NCBI GenBank assembly: GCA_027943335.1
Contig: BSBK01009269.1
Location: forward strand, 124,001 to 188,000
Reading direction: 5' to 3'
Source of the DNA: Chamaecyparis obtusa
Taxonomy: Eukaryota; Streptophyta; Pinopsida; Cupressales; Cupressaceae
DNA length: 64,000 nt
The notes under the pieces were generated by a model that was given only the letters and a program-made list of their open reading frames with translations, searched no databases and was not told the origin of the DNA. The position numbers were made by a program, and so were the translations under genes. Below, in pieces: positions 1 to 12,653 of the stretch (position 1 is the stretch's first letter; each line of letters begins with the position of its first letter).

Positions 1-1282
1 ATATCCCAGTGACACATCCTATTACAGCATGATATCGTTAGCCAGGTTGGCCTTTTGCTTGGATGTACGATGGTATCATTATCCAGACCCATATGGGTAA
101 GCTAGATTACTGGCGACGCAGGATTGATGATATGGATACTATTGTTTGGAGGCCTTATCTCGGTTACGAGGCTTGGCCAGATGATGATATCGAGCTACCC
201 TACATGTTTTGTCCTTGCTGGATGATCGAACGGTCTGAATTTGTTATTGAGAGATTCTACTTTCGTAGGGTATTGTGTCAGTATGGGTGCAGATAGTGTA
301 TGTCGCAGGGAGTGGCTATGTATGCCCATGTATAGATAGAGAGATCATTATGGGGCCCTTGTGTTTTTTTGGCACCACTATGAGAGAGAGTCGAGATCTT
401 TTGTATCTTCCTTGGTCTATCAGAGGAAAAATTGCAAATGTAGGTATTACAGATGATTATGGTGCTTGGTTACATTGATACCCTTTTCCTAGATTCACAG
501 ATCCTGCCGAGAGGATTCCCACTATTGATGAGTTATCAGATGGGGATGACGGTCGTGGTGGATATGGTGATGGTGCTGGTGGAGATGGTGGTGATGATGG
601 TGATGATGGAGATGATGATGGAGGTGGTGGTGTTAGGATTAGGAGATGGTGTGGACAGTGGGGTCATCAAGGAGCTAGAGCAAGTAGAGTTCATATTCCT
701 GTAATTGATGTTGCTCTGATTCCTCCTAGGGGTGTGGATTAGGTGAGGGGTCGATGGGTTGACAGAGTATTGCATCAGGTTGCCAGAGATCTAGCAGATA
801 GGCCTAGAGTCAGGCATCAGAGGGAGGTTGATGCAGATATTTCCCAGGTATTACTTGATCAGGCACAAGGTCCTCCTACTTAGTAGGTTCAGCGGGTCAT
901 TCCTCCAGTTGTTCCACAAGTTCAGGTAGCTTCTTCTGCTTCTGCTTCTATTTCAGCATCTATGCCTTCATCTTCTTCACATCCATCATCTTCTCATTTT
1001 GTTCCATCTTTGGGTGATCCATCTTCTTCTATGCCATCTACTTCTATTCCTCCTCCTCAGTCTTCTACAGCACAGACTCCTGCCCCAGCATCAATATCAG
1101 ATGTTACATCTCTGCAGACTCAGATTTCAATTGTACAATAGTAGGTTTCTCAATTGAGCTTGATCATGTAGACTTTTATGGCTGCTATGAGTCAGTATAG
1201 TTTACAGGCCAGTTCTAGTCAGCCTCCAGATAGTGCTCCTGGTCCTGATGGTACCGATGGTGCTAGTGACTTCATCAGTTGA
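1..1282 (+). pseudogene. E1 antisense plant mobile domain (PMD) ORF, C-terminal part
   Basis: The window opens inside this ORF. Bases 63-296 encode a stretch with YWRRRIDDMD, WRPY and PYMFCPCWMIER. It aligns residue by residue with E2 at 20960-21150 and is the C-terminal part of the plant mobile domain family (MAIN/transposase-associated type). After frame breaks, an acidic Gly/Asp-rich run (about 540-640) and a long Ser/Pro-rich tail (about 900-1110) follow. The stop at 1280-1282 comes after an SQPPDSAPGPDG-like end that matches the E3 copy. Several in-frame TAG codons sit where Gln is expected, so it is not functional. It is transcribed against E1 gag-pol. It could be a captured host or MULE-derived gene. 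Confidence 0.8.
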
Positions 1283-1689
1283 TCTATTACCTGAGATATT
1301 TTAGTTGTTTCATTTGCACTATGATGGTATATGATCTCCTTTCTATTTTTATGATCGAGACATTGAACTCTTGTTGTATCATTTTTAATCAATTCATGTT
1401 GCTTATGTTGATACATTGATAGTTGATGATCATTGATATTTGGATATTGCTTTTATGATCATTCATTTAGACTTTGATATCTTGTTGATTTCATGATGAT
1501 GGTACCATGGACTCTGATACTCTCTTTGATAGATTTTACTATATATGATGTCATCATGTGTTGGATTTCTTTTTCAGGTGTTTTGCATGATATGCAATTC
1601 TATATGATTCTATCTCCTATATGCTTTGTTTTATGCTTTTTAGAATGCAATTTTGAAATGTATGCATATGTCTTAATGATAGTTTTATG

Positions 1690-2200
1690 ATTTGTCTTAT
1701 GTATGACATAGAATAGATGAATGCAATGTTAATTTAATGATTATTGATATTGTTTGTATGCAATGAATACATGTAGAATGTTAGATGGATAATGAATATT
1801 GGATCTAATGGATGTGTTTCTTTTTTATATGTAAATGTGATGGATCTATGTAACGATGTAATGATCTTTTAATGACTAATGATATATGCAACATGACTGA
1901 ATGATTCTATCATGTATGATATGCATTTAATGATGAATAATCCTAATGTATGCAAAGAATGATTAATTAAGTTAATGCAATGCACTTAATGAATTGATAT
2001 TTAAGAATGCACCTTAAATGAGATGAATGCAATCTAATGATAATGCATTTTAATGAACTTAATGCAATCTAGGTGGATGCTATAGATGCAATTTAATGAT
2101 TATGCAACTTAATGATTCAAATTTTGGACACATTTAAATGAATGCAATGTTTAATGATGATGACTTAATGCAACTTAAAAATGCAAGTGAACTAATGAAA
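1690..2200. repeat. Degenerate TTAATGCAA/AATGATG array
   Basis: Dozens of loosely repeated words such as AATGCAA, TTAATGA and AATGCAC occur without a fixed period. The same kind of array occurs at the equivalent place in E3 (about 40690-41480, reverse complement) and more weakly in E2 (about 22440-22680). Confidence 0.7.
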
Positions 2201-3258
2201 TGCACTTTGTTTTTTATTTCCAACACACTCGATCTTATCTAGTTGTTTTTTATAATCCTTTGATTTTTTATTTGAGTACACCCCCTTTTTATTTTCCTCT
2301 TGCAATTTAAGCTAAGAAAGAAAACAATATACAATGCACTTAATCTAAGATGTATGCAGCTAACTTTCATTATTCAAAATTTGGAGCTTATAATCATCAT
2401 TGAGCATTTTTGGATCCTGTTTTAATGCAATCATCACTAGTTCAACTACGATGATATGAATACTTTTTGCACCTCTTTCCTTGCTTTCCCTTCTCTCTTC
2501 AGTATGACTATCACTGATTGAAGCCAATCATGAGAGTGTGAATACCAATTTTGTCGAATTCTATGTTGCAAGTGGATTTTGGTATTATGATATTGAAGAT
2601 CAAAATATCCAAGGTATCCTTTTGTGTAAACAAGTAGAAATCTCAGTTTTATCCTATGTACAAGTCCTCAATGATTATTTGATGATCATGTCCTTAGAAA
2701 AATAATACATGATTTAAAACTTTGCTTTTAAGACAGTCATTCAAAAATCAACAAAAATATCATCCTTTCATCATAGCTTGTCTAGTCTATAACTTTCATC
2801 GATTTGCTAGAAAGACATGATTTCATCAATTGAGTCAACACTTAGAAAAATTTCTTGCAATGTTTTTCAAATCCATATTTCAAGTGTAGTTCCATCCATT
2901 TCATACTTTTAATCCTGATAAAGATAAGATCATGTGAGATCTTGGATCAAATTTTGCATTTGGCTCAAATTGGATTAGAATGTAGATTTGATTAAGTGTT
3001 CTTCTTTCGAATTTGATGAATTGATTCCATGATTGAATAAAGCTTGCTTTGATGAATCCTTTCTCCTTTTGAGTAGATTGCCCCTAGTTTGAGATAATTT
3101 TGTTTGTGGGACTTAGGACAATTTGCAGATTAGGTGACCAAAATCTTGAGGTACTTGCAAATGCAACTGTGGGGTTTTATTATGCAATATATACAAATGC
3201 TGGTGAATGCAATATTTACAAGGTGACCTTCTAGGCATGCAACTGACTTGGACTTTCA

Positions 3259-3472
3259 ATGGCGCCTGTTTACCAGGTTTACACTGATTGAATAGATCTT
3301 GCTTTTTTTTTTGTTTTTAAAGCTTTTCTCTTTTTTTGCTACCAAGGTACCTATTTGCTAGGTTTTCACCAAGGCACTTTTTCTCTTTTATTTTTATTTT
3401 TGTGTATTTTTCTTTTTTTCAATTTTTTTTCATATCATCGAGGTGCCTATTTTCTAGGTTTTCACCAAGACA
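3259..3472. repeat. Three copies of a CTAGGTTTTCACC motif with pyrimidine-rich spacers
   Basis: Imperfect copies at 3259-3289, 3343-3377 and 3438-3472 share a GGCGCCTATTT-like start and a TTTTCACCAAGGCAC-like end. T/C-rich tracts separate them, which are A/G-rich in the element's sense. Equivalent copies occur in E2 (23664-23850) and E3 (38589-38708). Confidence 0.75.
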
Positions 3473-3646
3473 ACATCTTTTTTAGGTTCATATATGAATG
3501 TTTTTGGTATTTCCCCTACTCAAATTTCCACTCTTTTTTATCTTTTCTATTTTTCAAAATTTTTTGGTATTTTCCAAATCTCTTTTGACTATATACAATA
3601 AATATGATGCTTTCCATCTAATACTCTTTATACTCTTTCATCTACC

Positions 3647-4975
3647 TCATGTATAGAACCTCTTTAGATGTATACTATTAATAGGTTCTTGTACCTCTTC
3701 TCCATCACAATCTGCTAATTTGTATGTGTCGGTCCCAAAATTTTCAATGATGATAAATGGTCCTAACTAGTTTGCTTCCCATTTTCCTTTCTTTTCCCTT
3801 TCTGCTTGATTTTTGGGATTCTCTTGCAAAACTAGGTCACCTATTTGAAATGTTCTTGACTTGATGTGCTTGTTATAAGTCCTTGACATTCTATTTTGGT
3901 ATACCTTCAAATGATCAAATGCTTGCTTCTATTTCTTATCTAGGAGTTCTAGTTCTTGCAGCCTAGCAACTCTATAGTCTTCCTCACTTATCAAGCCACG
4001 AAGAGATACCCTTAAAGATGGAATTTCTACCTCCAAGGACAAAACTACTTCTATTCCAAAGACTAAGGAAAAAGGTGTAGCTCCTGTTGGCGTTCTTATA
4101 CTTGTTCGATAAGCCCATAAGGTCAGGTTTATTTGGATGTGCCAATATCTACCTAAATTGTCTACCATTCTCTTCAATATCTTCAAAATGTTTTTATTTG
4201 TTGCCTCGGCTTGTCCATTACCTTGAGGGTAATAGATTGAAGAAGAATGATGAAACTTGGTGCATAATTCCTTTAGGTCTTTATTTTTTAAATGTTTTAC
4301 ATTATTCGTTATGATAGCATGAGGTATGCCATATCTACAAATAATGTGATTGGGGATAAACAAAGATATTTTCTTTCCCATTGCAGTTGATAAGGGTATA
4401 GTTTCCAGCCACTTGGTAAAGTATTTTGTTGCTGTGATGATGAATTTATGACCATTTGAGGATGGTGGATAAATCATGCCTATTAAGTCTAGACCCCATT
4501 GATAGAATGACCAAGGTGTTGTCATCGGATGAAGCTCTTGTGCAGGCACATGTATCAAGTTTCCATGGAATTGACACTTTCTACAAGTTTTGGCAAGGTT
4601 ACAAACGTCTCTTTCCATCGTAGGCCAAAAATATCCTATCCTAAGAAGTTTCTTAGCTAGGGTTAATCCATTTGAGTGTGATCCACAAATTCCTTTGTGG
4701 ATTTCTCATAAGGCTACATTTGATTCCTCTTCTTCTAAACATCTAAGGAGCATTCCATCTAAACTCTTGCGTTACAATGTTTTAGAAATTATAGTGTATC
4801 GGGTCGCTTGGTGAATGAAGCTTTTCTTTTGATTCTTGGTTTGGTCTATGGGAAGGATTTGATCTTTTAAGTAAGTGTAAATAGGTCCATACCAAGGTGA
4901 TTCATTTGTAATTAGCAAGAAAATGGTATAAGGGTGGGTAGGGTCAAACGTGGGTTGATCCACTTCTTATACCAG
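3647..4975 (-). pseudogene. E1 integrase (C-terminal part of pol)
   Basis: Integrase would insert the element's cDNA into host DNA. Visible parts are an HKGICGSH-type zinc-binding start (about 4700), the TCRKC cysteine pair (about 4577-4591), the GLDLIG first catalytic Asp, a TNN in place of the expected TDN, and QGNGQAEATNK with the catalytic Glu. The C-terminal part continues to a HLKRFYT end with a TGA stop at 3647-3649. A TAG interrupts the frame just after LLDKK (about 3927). The second catalytic Asp is replaced by Asn, so the enzyme would be inactive even without the stops. Compare the intact TDNG in E2. Confidence 0.88.
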
Positions 4976-4989
4976 GAATTCATATCTGG

Positions 4990-5410
4990 CACTCTGATCA
5001 AGCATTTGTAGAAGTGAAGCCAAAGTTTCCATTGCATCTGCTGCTTTGTTCTTTTATCTTGGCACTTGCTTGAATATAATAAGAATGAAGTACTTCTTAA
5101 GACTTTCCACCATGTTTTTGTAGGGTACCAATTTGTCATCTTTTGTTTGATATTCTTCATTAACTTGATTAATGACTAATTGTGAATCTCCATAAACTTT
5201 TAGTTCTGTCACTTTCCATTCTAATTCCAACTTGATTCCAATGACCAAAGCTTCATATTCTGCTATATTATTGGTTCATGGAAATAACAATTTATAAGAC
5301 TTAGGAATAGTAGAGCCTTGAGGAGTGATTAGAAGTATGCCTGCTCCTGACCCATGTTGAGTGTATGAACCATCAAAATATAGTTGCCATGTTTTTGCCT
5401 CAACATTCAC
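4990..5410 (-). pseudogene. E1 archaeal-type RNase H (aRNH)
   Basis: This is a second RNase H between the RT module and integrase, a hallmark of the Tat lineage. It begins with a YFDGSYTQ motif (first catalytic Asp) and continues through VYGDSQL (third catalytic residue). The final KAADAM motif keeps its Asp. A TAA interrupts the frame just before this last motif and there is a break near 5250-5276. Its role is removal of the RNA strand during reverse transcription (known for RNase H; inferred here). Confidence 0.85.
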
Positions 5411-6778
5411 AATCTTTGAATCTAGGAATTCTACTTGGATGGGATGATCATCTTGAAGTGGTGCTTCTACTAACTGGTCATCAATGATGTTCCCTTTGAT
5501 TGATTTCCTATCAACATATTCAACGTCGAACTCACTTAACACCATAACCCACTTTTCTAGCCTTCCATTTAATGTTGTTTTATTGAGTAGATACTTTAAA
5601 GGATCAATTTTGGCAATGAGCCTTATCTTGTGGGCTAGCATATAATGGCATAATTTTTGGGAAGCAAAACCAATAGCCAAGCATTCCCTTTCCATGAATG
5701 TATAGTTCAGCTCGTATTTGACTAGATTCCTACTTATGTAGTAAATTGCCTTTTCTTTTCCTATTTGATCTTCTTGTGCTAAAAGTGCCCCCAATGAATT
5801 CTTCGTTGCTGAAATATATAGGATTAAGGGATTGCCTCTGATAGGTGGCATCAATATTGGCAGGTTCATGAGGTATTTCTTCAATAGATTAAAGGCTTCT
5901 TCACACTTTTCATCCCATTTGAAAATTGTATCTTTATGCAGAAGTTGGGTGAAATTATGACATTTTTCAGCTAATTGGGAGATAAATCTCCTGATAGATT
6001 GTATCCTTCCTTGTAGAGATCTCATTTGGCTAATGTTTTTAGGTGCTTCTATTTCCATAATGGCCTTCACTTTAGCGGGATCCACCTCTATTCCCTTTGC
6101 AGATACAATGTAGCCTAGTAGTTTTCCGGATTGGACTCCAAATGCACATTTTTTTGGGTTAAGCCTTACTTTGAATTGCTCTAATCTTTCAAAAAAATTC
6201 ACCAAAATTGTTAGGTACTCTTTTCTTGAGTGAGATTTGGCTAATATGTCATCCACATAGTCCTCCATGAACTTATGCATCATATCATGAAATATTGTGG
6301 TCATCGCTCATTGATAGGTCGCTCTGGCATTCTTCAAACCAAAAGGCATGACATTCCAGCAAAAAGTACCCCATGCACATGTAAAAGTTGTCTTATCTTG
6401 GTCTTCTAGTGCTATCTTTATCTGGTTATATCCTCTAAATCCATCCATGAGTAAAAACATAGAGTGTCCTACTGTTAGGTCCATAATGGCATCTATACTC
6501 GGAAGTGGGAAGTCATCTTTAAGACATGCCAAGTTTAAGTCTCTAAAATCCGTGCAGATTCTGATGGATTTGTCTGCTTTTGATATTGGCACTATATTTG
6601 AGATCCATTGTACATAATCAATGGCCCTTATAAGTCCCACTTTCAATAATTTTTCTAACTCCACTTTAACAAGTAGTACTATATGTGGATGCATCTTCCT
6701 TAACTTTTGCTTAACAGGTTTGCCTCCTTCCTTGATATTTAGATGATGCATTATAAGATTTGGATCTAATCCCGACAT
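5411..6778 (-). pseudogene. E1 reverse transcriptase with degenerate RNase H
   Basis: The N-terminal part (6308-6778) carries the KQKLRKMHPH region, CTDFRDLN, MDGFRGYNQ with the first catalytic Asp, and WGTFCWNVMPFGLKNA. After a TGA where E2 has Arg (6305-6307), the second part (5276-6304) has the catalytic MEDYVDDILAKS, then GYIVSAKGIEVDP and SLGALLAQED. The classic RNase H following RT has lost its first Asp (ISATKNS), which is usual in Tat elements because the archaeal-type RNase H takes over. Apart from the stop, the RT catalytic residues are intact. Confidence 0.9.
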
Positions 6779-8515
6779 ATCATCATAAGACCATGCAAAT
6801 TTAATTTGTTTTTCCTTAAATAACTTGATGAATTCTATTATTTCTTCACTAGATAGGGATGATGTTAGGTGGATGATCTTCAGCTCAGTTTCTGACCCAA
6901 TATTTATCTTTTCTATGGGCTAAATTAAGATTGGAGATCTTTCTTCATAATGTTCTAGTAGAGCATCCAAACTCCCTTCCTTAGGTGCCTCAGTTGGGTT
7001 TTCACCTTTGGAAACATCCTTTATTTCTTTATTTTTTTCTTCTTGATCTAATGTTACCACAACATGGTTTTCAACACTTGATTCTTTTCCTTTTTTGTTT
7101 TTTTCAATTTTTCTCGGATTGAAAGTTTGGATGCTCCCCTTGATCAATTCTTCCTGATATTCTCTGATAGAAGAGGGTTCAACTGTGTTAAGATATAGGG
7201 ACACCACATTGTCATTCAAGAAGATTGGAAGGGTAGTTGGTTCAATGGAATTCCATTCAATTAATCCTGGGTGTATGAGAGTTAATGGGTCAATACTTAG
7301 GTTTGTTTCAATGGGGTTTAAGGCTAATACTTTGTTAGAAGGCTCATACATTGTATCGTGCAAGTCTATAACATGGGCCTCTTCTAAATGTTCTAAAGAA
7401 GAAGGATCAAAGTCCTCCTCACTAGACTCCTCTAAGGTTTCCATTGGATAAAATTTGTGTGGATTAAACCTAACATTTGATTCCTCCATAGTAGGTCTCC
7501 ATGAAGATATGTAGGGTTCACCTACCCATTGATTTATCTCTATTTCTACGCTTGGCACATCATTTAGAGCCACTTGGTTTGAACTAGATGCTTGATTTGA
7601 ACTTGATTATGCTATTGGTCCTTTATCCTTAGTAGAAGTATAGGTATGAATAACATCAATACCCTTATCATGACATGACCCATCAGATAATTTCTCCCAT
7701 TCTCACTCATTAGAATCCTCATCACTATGAGATTCTAATTGCAATATTTGGCTATGAAGTTTGGGATAATGTTTTTGAGTGTATCCTTCTTCAGGATACC
7801 CTAATCTTGTTTTCTCCTTGGTATCTTGCCATGTTGTTTCTATGGGTTCAATGAGCCCTTCATTCTTTGTGCCCAAAGGTCCTTGACCTTTGTACCCCAT
7901 CTTTTGCATGATTTGAAACCCTTTTCCATATTGATGTGTGGGAATGGTTATATTTCAAACATGTTTGACATGTGCACTTGATTCTTCATCTTTATATAAC
8001 CAATTTAGGATCTCATTGTATTCTTCATCCATGGCGGATGATGTACTTTCCCTCACAAAATTATTATTATATCTATGGGGTAGATTTGAGGGTCTTCCAT
8101 AGGACTTGGGTGATAAGGGTAAGTCCATCATAGATAAGGAGTATTCACCTACGCCTTTTTGCTTGATCTTGCATTGCTTATCAAAATTCTTCATCATTCG
8201 GTCCATTTTTTGATAATGAGCCTCTTTGGTGCACATTTGGATAGCTTAGGTAGGTCTTCTTTTGATTCTTTAATAATATTATCCTCACCAACCTTCTCTT
8301 TTCCTTTAGTTGATGTAGTTAGGTTAATGAGTTTTGGCGTGTCTTCAATAACAATTTCCTCTTCCATCTTTTCTTTTCCCTTCAATAATGGGATGTCTTT
8401 AGAACTTTTCCCTTTCTTCATTTGATTAGGTACAAACCCTTCTGCATTGTGTGGGACTAAAGACTCATTGATAGGCTTGATGTTGTTACAATATTGGAAG
8501 GGGTTTAAGTCCCCA
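6779..8515 (-). pseudogene. E1 protease-to-RT linker with G-patch segment
   Basis: This part of gag-pol lies between the protease and RT. The segment at 7703-7909 reads MQKMGYKGQGPLGTKNEG, a G-patch-like glycine pattern that also occurs in E2. The acidic segment at 6920-7573 (LEEAHVIDLHDTMYEPSNK) aligns with E2 27313-28000. At the 5' side, 8194-8515 continues the protein that is cut by E4. The frame is broken near 8200-8240, 7940, 7580-7700 and 6900. The function of G-patch segments in these elements is presumed RNA binding and is not shown here. Confidence 0.8.
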
Positions 8516-8520
8516 CTTAC

Positions 8521-9828
8521 TGATAGGCCAACACTGGGGCAAATAATAACAAAAGAATTAACAATTTATGATGAAGTTCGGCTGGTCTATACGTGTCAAT
8601 TCGAGAGCGTAAGCTTGCGAAAGGTGTCTGAGCAATATGCCATCAAGGGATGATAGTTGTTAGATGAGAGCGATTATGGATGCAGCTAAAACACACAAAA
8701 ATGAACCTATGAATAACTGAAACAAAACTGCCACAGGAGCTGTCACTTCTTGTGACAGGAACTTGACTGAAACTTACTAAAATGATTTGGAGAATAAAAA
8801 CATCAGAAACAAAAACATCTTTCTACCAGCAATAACAATATAATTATTTCTATTCACTAAATCAAAACCATAACAAAATAGTAGTAATTCAAATTATAAG
8901 GAAACAATAATTATATTATACTAATACAAATCTCATTACAAACTGCTACAGGAACAGCAAGCATACAATATCAATACAAATCAGATTACCAACTAGTTCA
9001 GAAACAATAATCAAATGAAACTTGATATTACTGAAATACAAACATACCACACTGAAATAAAAACTAGAAAACACACCAGACGTCCTAAGAAGTGGGCCCC
9101 CTCCTCAGTCCATCAGGTGATGAGATAAAACACGTTGAGCACGGGGTTGATTAGCACAATAAATAGTATTTTATTTCTCAAAGAATAGTGCAGAATTGTT
9201 TTCTACATCTCCATATTACATTTCTTATATAGACTAGACATAACAAGTACGTACAACAATATATAATCTATATTTACCTAGAGACCAACAAACTATGCAA
9301 TGGAAACCATGAATATACAACTGAAATACGTGGTCTATTTTGCTGACTGTTTGAAGGAACAGATTAACCACTTTTCACATCCTCCATCGTACAACAATAG
9401 TTAATCGGATTCCTTTCCTTTAATTAGTTATGAAAGAAGTTATTAAGCATTGTGAAGATGGCAGCTCCCTTAGTTCCATGGGTAAGAATGGGAACCGATT
9501 TCTCAACCGGAATAAATAATGGTAAAAACACCATTTTATAGCACATGGGTTCTTTGTTCAAAGTGCAACATGAAGAACTTGTGAAATCAGCGATAGGAAC
9601 ATCTACTCAACATGCTATAAAAGATTAGTAAAAGAAATCAATTAATGTATTTTTTGTATTTTAATCCCAAGACTTCATTAAATACTACTTATATATTTTA
9701 AATCATATGCAACATAAAAATGGTAAAATGGAACGAAATGGAATGGAAATGGAATAGGGAAGTAAGTAGTAAAATATATGAAATGGATTAAAATATGGAA
9801 TTAAATAAGTTGTAATTGGCTCTCATCA
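8521..9828 (-). repeat. E4 3' LTR
   Basis: On the plus strand it starts TGATAGGCC and ends GCTCTCATCA, giving TG...CA ends on either strand. It matches 14237-15544 over its whole length with no obvious net length change. It ends at the purine tract. Confidence 0.93.
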
Positions 9829-9842
9829 TTCCCCCCAACTTA
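9829..9842 (-). other. E4 polypurine tract
   Basis: TTCCCCCCAACTTA on the plus strand is TAAGTTGGGGGGAA in the element's sense, directly against the 3' LTR. Near copies of the same C-rich word occur at about 10270 and 12187 inside the element. Confidence 0.75.
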
Positions 9843-12653
9843 GATTATTGCACGTCCTCGTGCAATCATTATGATCATGAGGTCTTTGGTTTGAATTAAA
9901 TTCACTTGGATTTATGGATTTTGTCTTTGTCTCCACCTCGAACCATGATGACTCACATATAAACACAAATCCCTTTCTTTGCTTCACATGACAAGCTTTC
10001 TTATTTTTTTCTTCTTTAATAGGGATATCTCTTTCAGATTTTCATAAGTTATTTCTCTATTTTCTTTTTTCTTTTTTTTTCTTTTTTATAGCATCATGGT
10101 ACAAATGGTTACATATAGGAGAAATTATCCCAACTTGCACAAGAGAGGTTTAAATGGGTGAAGTGGGAGAGATAAGAGACAAAACAAAGGCTATTATATG
10201 ATGGATATAATGGATAATGTAATGGGAATTATTAAGGGTGATGGATGGAAGATAATAGGATGACATGTCTCCCCCCAACTGAAAGGTTGACCGTCCATAG
10301 GAAACAAGGAGAGGATAAAGAGGGGTGTTGCATAATGATCAATATAATAAGTAATACAAATAAAGTTAAGAGATAAAATAAGGAAAAACAAAATTGATTG
10401 ATTTACCAACATGCATGTGGAGAGAGACCAAAGTGGGAACATAGAGCAACTCAGCAACCAGGACCACCAAAATGGATGAATCATCAAGAAGGAATGAAGA
10501 GAGGTACCCAAAACTGGAACACCATAGAAGACCACCATCTGACTGAAAGCACCGAAGATCTTACCATTGGAAGGAACCAAAAAAACTAGGAGAATGACTA
10601 CAATTTGGAGGGGCCACCATCATCAACTGAACTAGTATAGATCATATAAAAAGTAGCATATTCCATTGAAAAACACCTCAACTGAACAGGCAACTCAGAC
10701 TATCGATGATCAAAGATTTGATGATCACGCTGAAGAGGAGTGGAGTTGCAAGAGTGAGCGATAGGAGGTACCAAGAAAGAAAGAACCACTGCAGCCAATG
10801 AGTGTTCCTGAAAATAATGATTAGCAGAAAAACCAAGAACACCAATTATTGCATTTTTTATTTTTCATCATCCTTTTTTTTCAATTTTTTTTCACATTTT
10901 GATAACGACAAGTGACCGTTGGCAAGCCAATTTTCAATCACTCACCGCTTAATGGCGCTGTAAAAATAGTTTTCACCATTAAGGATTTATTTTACAATTA
11001 ACATCCGCCAAAAACTGGTTTTCAGATATTAACTGGCCAACAACGCCTGAAGGTTTTCATTGTTGGATCTTTTATTGCTTTTTTTCTTCTTCTTCTTTTT
11101 TAAATATTTTTTTCATTTTTTCTTTTTTCTTTTTTCTTTTTTTTTTCATTTTTTTTTTTTTTCATTTTCAATAACTGCATATAATGACCAAAGAAATGAA
11201 ATCCTGACATGGATGATGAAAAATGATACCATCCAAAACTTGAGCTTTTGCCCATGACCACACATAAGGCAATGTTGAAGCTTGATTGCAAAAGGAACTC
11301 AGAATGACGACTCCGAATGATCTCCACGAACATGGGAATATTGAAACACTACACTAATCAACCTCGATCTATGTATCTCATGCTACTGAATTTGAAAGCT
11401 TCTTGGAGAACTTTAGAACACACTATCACACTTGAATAAAAGAAGTACTCACAAGGATGATGATACTCATAGGACGTAGTGTTTGGATAATGACAAAAAT
11501 GGATCACTAATGATACTCTCCAATGTGTCTATAGAACTTCAAAGAGGAGGAGACACAACTCGAGGAATGAGTGTGATGATCGACAACATCTTCAAATTCT
11601 TTCTGGACGTGTAGCTCAAAATAATCATGAATCACATAGACCAAGTTGCATATTTTCCTCCATGTGATAAATCACCAAAGAAAAGAAATCTCATCTCAAG
11701 GAAATGAACACCTTATGCCAAAATCAACATGTGATCTTGAATAGTGAAGCACAAGTGAAACTGAGATGTACCGGATAGCTAGCAAGCCCACACAATGGTA
11801 ACAAAGCTAACATAGTGTGTTTTGCAATGCTTGTGTAGAGAAGCATCATCAATTGGTTTTGTACCTCACCAGAACAATAGACCTGTAACCATATTCTCGA
11901 AACCAAGCATATCAAGTATAGTAAAGCAATTTTACCCAATTAATAATCCTACCATTAAGTGAGTAATGCATTTATACAAATGGTAGGTAGAATCATTAAT
12001 ATAAATAAACACTTGATAAAAACAAAAGAATGTGATTACAATGATTATACCAATGTTAATCAACATAAGAATACATACCTTGAATTGTTTAGAGGTCACA
12101 TGGTGAAGTTTTGCTAAAAAGAACCAACAAAACAATCAATGAATCTTGATTGGAAATCATCCTAGCACCACAAAGTTAGAAGGATTCCCCCCCCAACTTA
12201 ATTTCATGCCACAAGGTCACAAAAGCATTAGAATAACCAAAGAAATTAGGTAACCCGAAGAGAGTAACACATCTTTAGAATTTTGTGAGTCTTATTGAAT
12301 CAAATATTTCAATAATTCGATGGATGGATTCCCAAATGAACTGTCGGTTATAAAAACATAGGGAATTTGAATTATCCAAGGAATCAAGAAATGGATTTAA
12401 TACTTGTTATCAATGAATGATCATCGTAAGATACAAGAACCAAGAATGAAAATGTATAGATGGAAATGCCTTGGTCCTTATTAAATGAATCATCCATAGT
12501 TAACTTGGTTATCTTAGGACAATGGAAAGATTTATCAATGACAAATAATACTCATCCAATTATAACAGTTGTTGTTTGGTCATTAATGCATAGAATCCCA
12601 TATGGTTGTGCTTAATCAATTATTGGTCCTAAATCAACAAGTGTGTGAGGGAT
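9843..12653. other. E4 interior without recognisable genes
   Basis: AT-rich DNA with long T runs around 10855-10895 and 11070-11165. Short frames here (up to 128 codons at 10194-10580, minus) show no family signature. Words such as CTCACCGCTTAATGG (about 10940) and the repeated CCCCCCAACT words are the only structure I noticed. Confidence 0.7.

Larger units (their letters stand above)
1283..3646. other. E1 non-coding region between antisense ORF and pol
   Basis: No supported gene. It holds an AT-rich array of TTAATGCAA-like words (about 1690-2200). A block around 2390-3250 is also present in E2 (about 22700-23660) and in E3 in reverse complement (about 39693-40540). Near the integrase end is a set of CTAGGTTTTCACC motifs in pyrimidine-rich DNA. 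Only short frames occur. Confidence 0.8.

Noticed and set aside
536..775. Minus-strand Thr/Ser-rich frame
   Set aside because: Mirror image of the Gly/Asp codon-rich tail of the plus-strand PMD ORF; low complexity, no independent support.
11060..11333. Phe-rich and Lys-rich frames on both strands
   Set aside because: Produced by T runs in the E4 interior.
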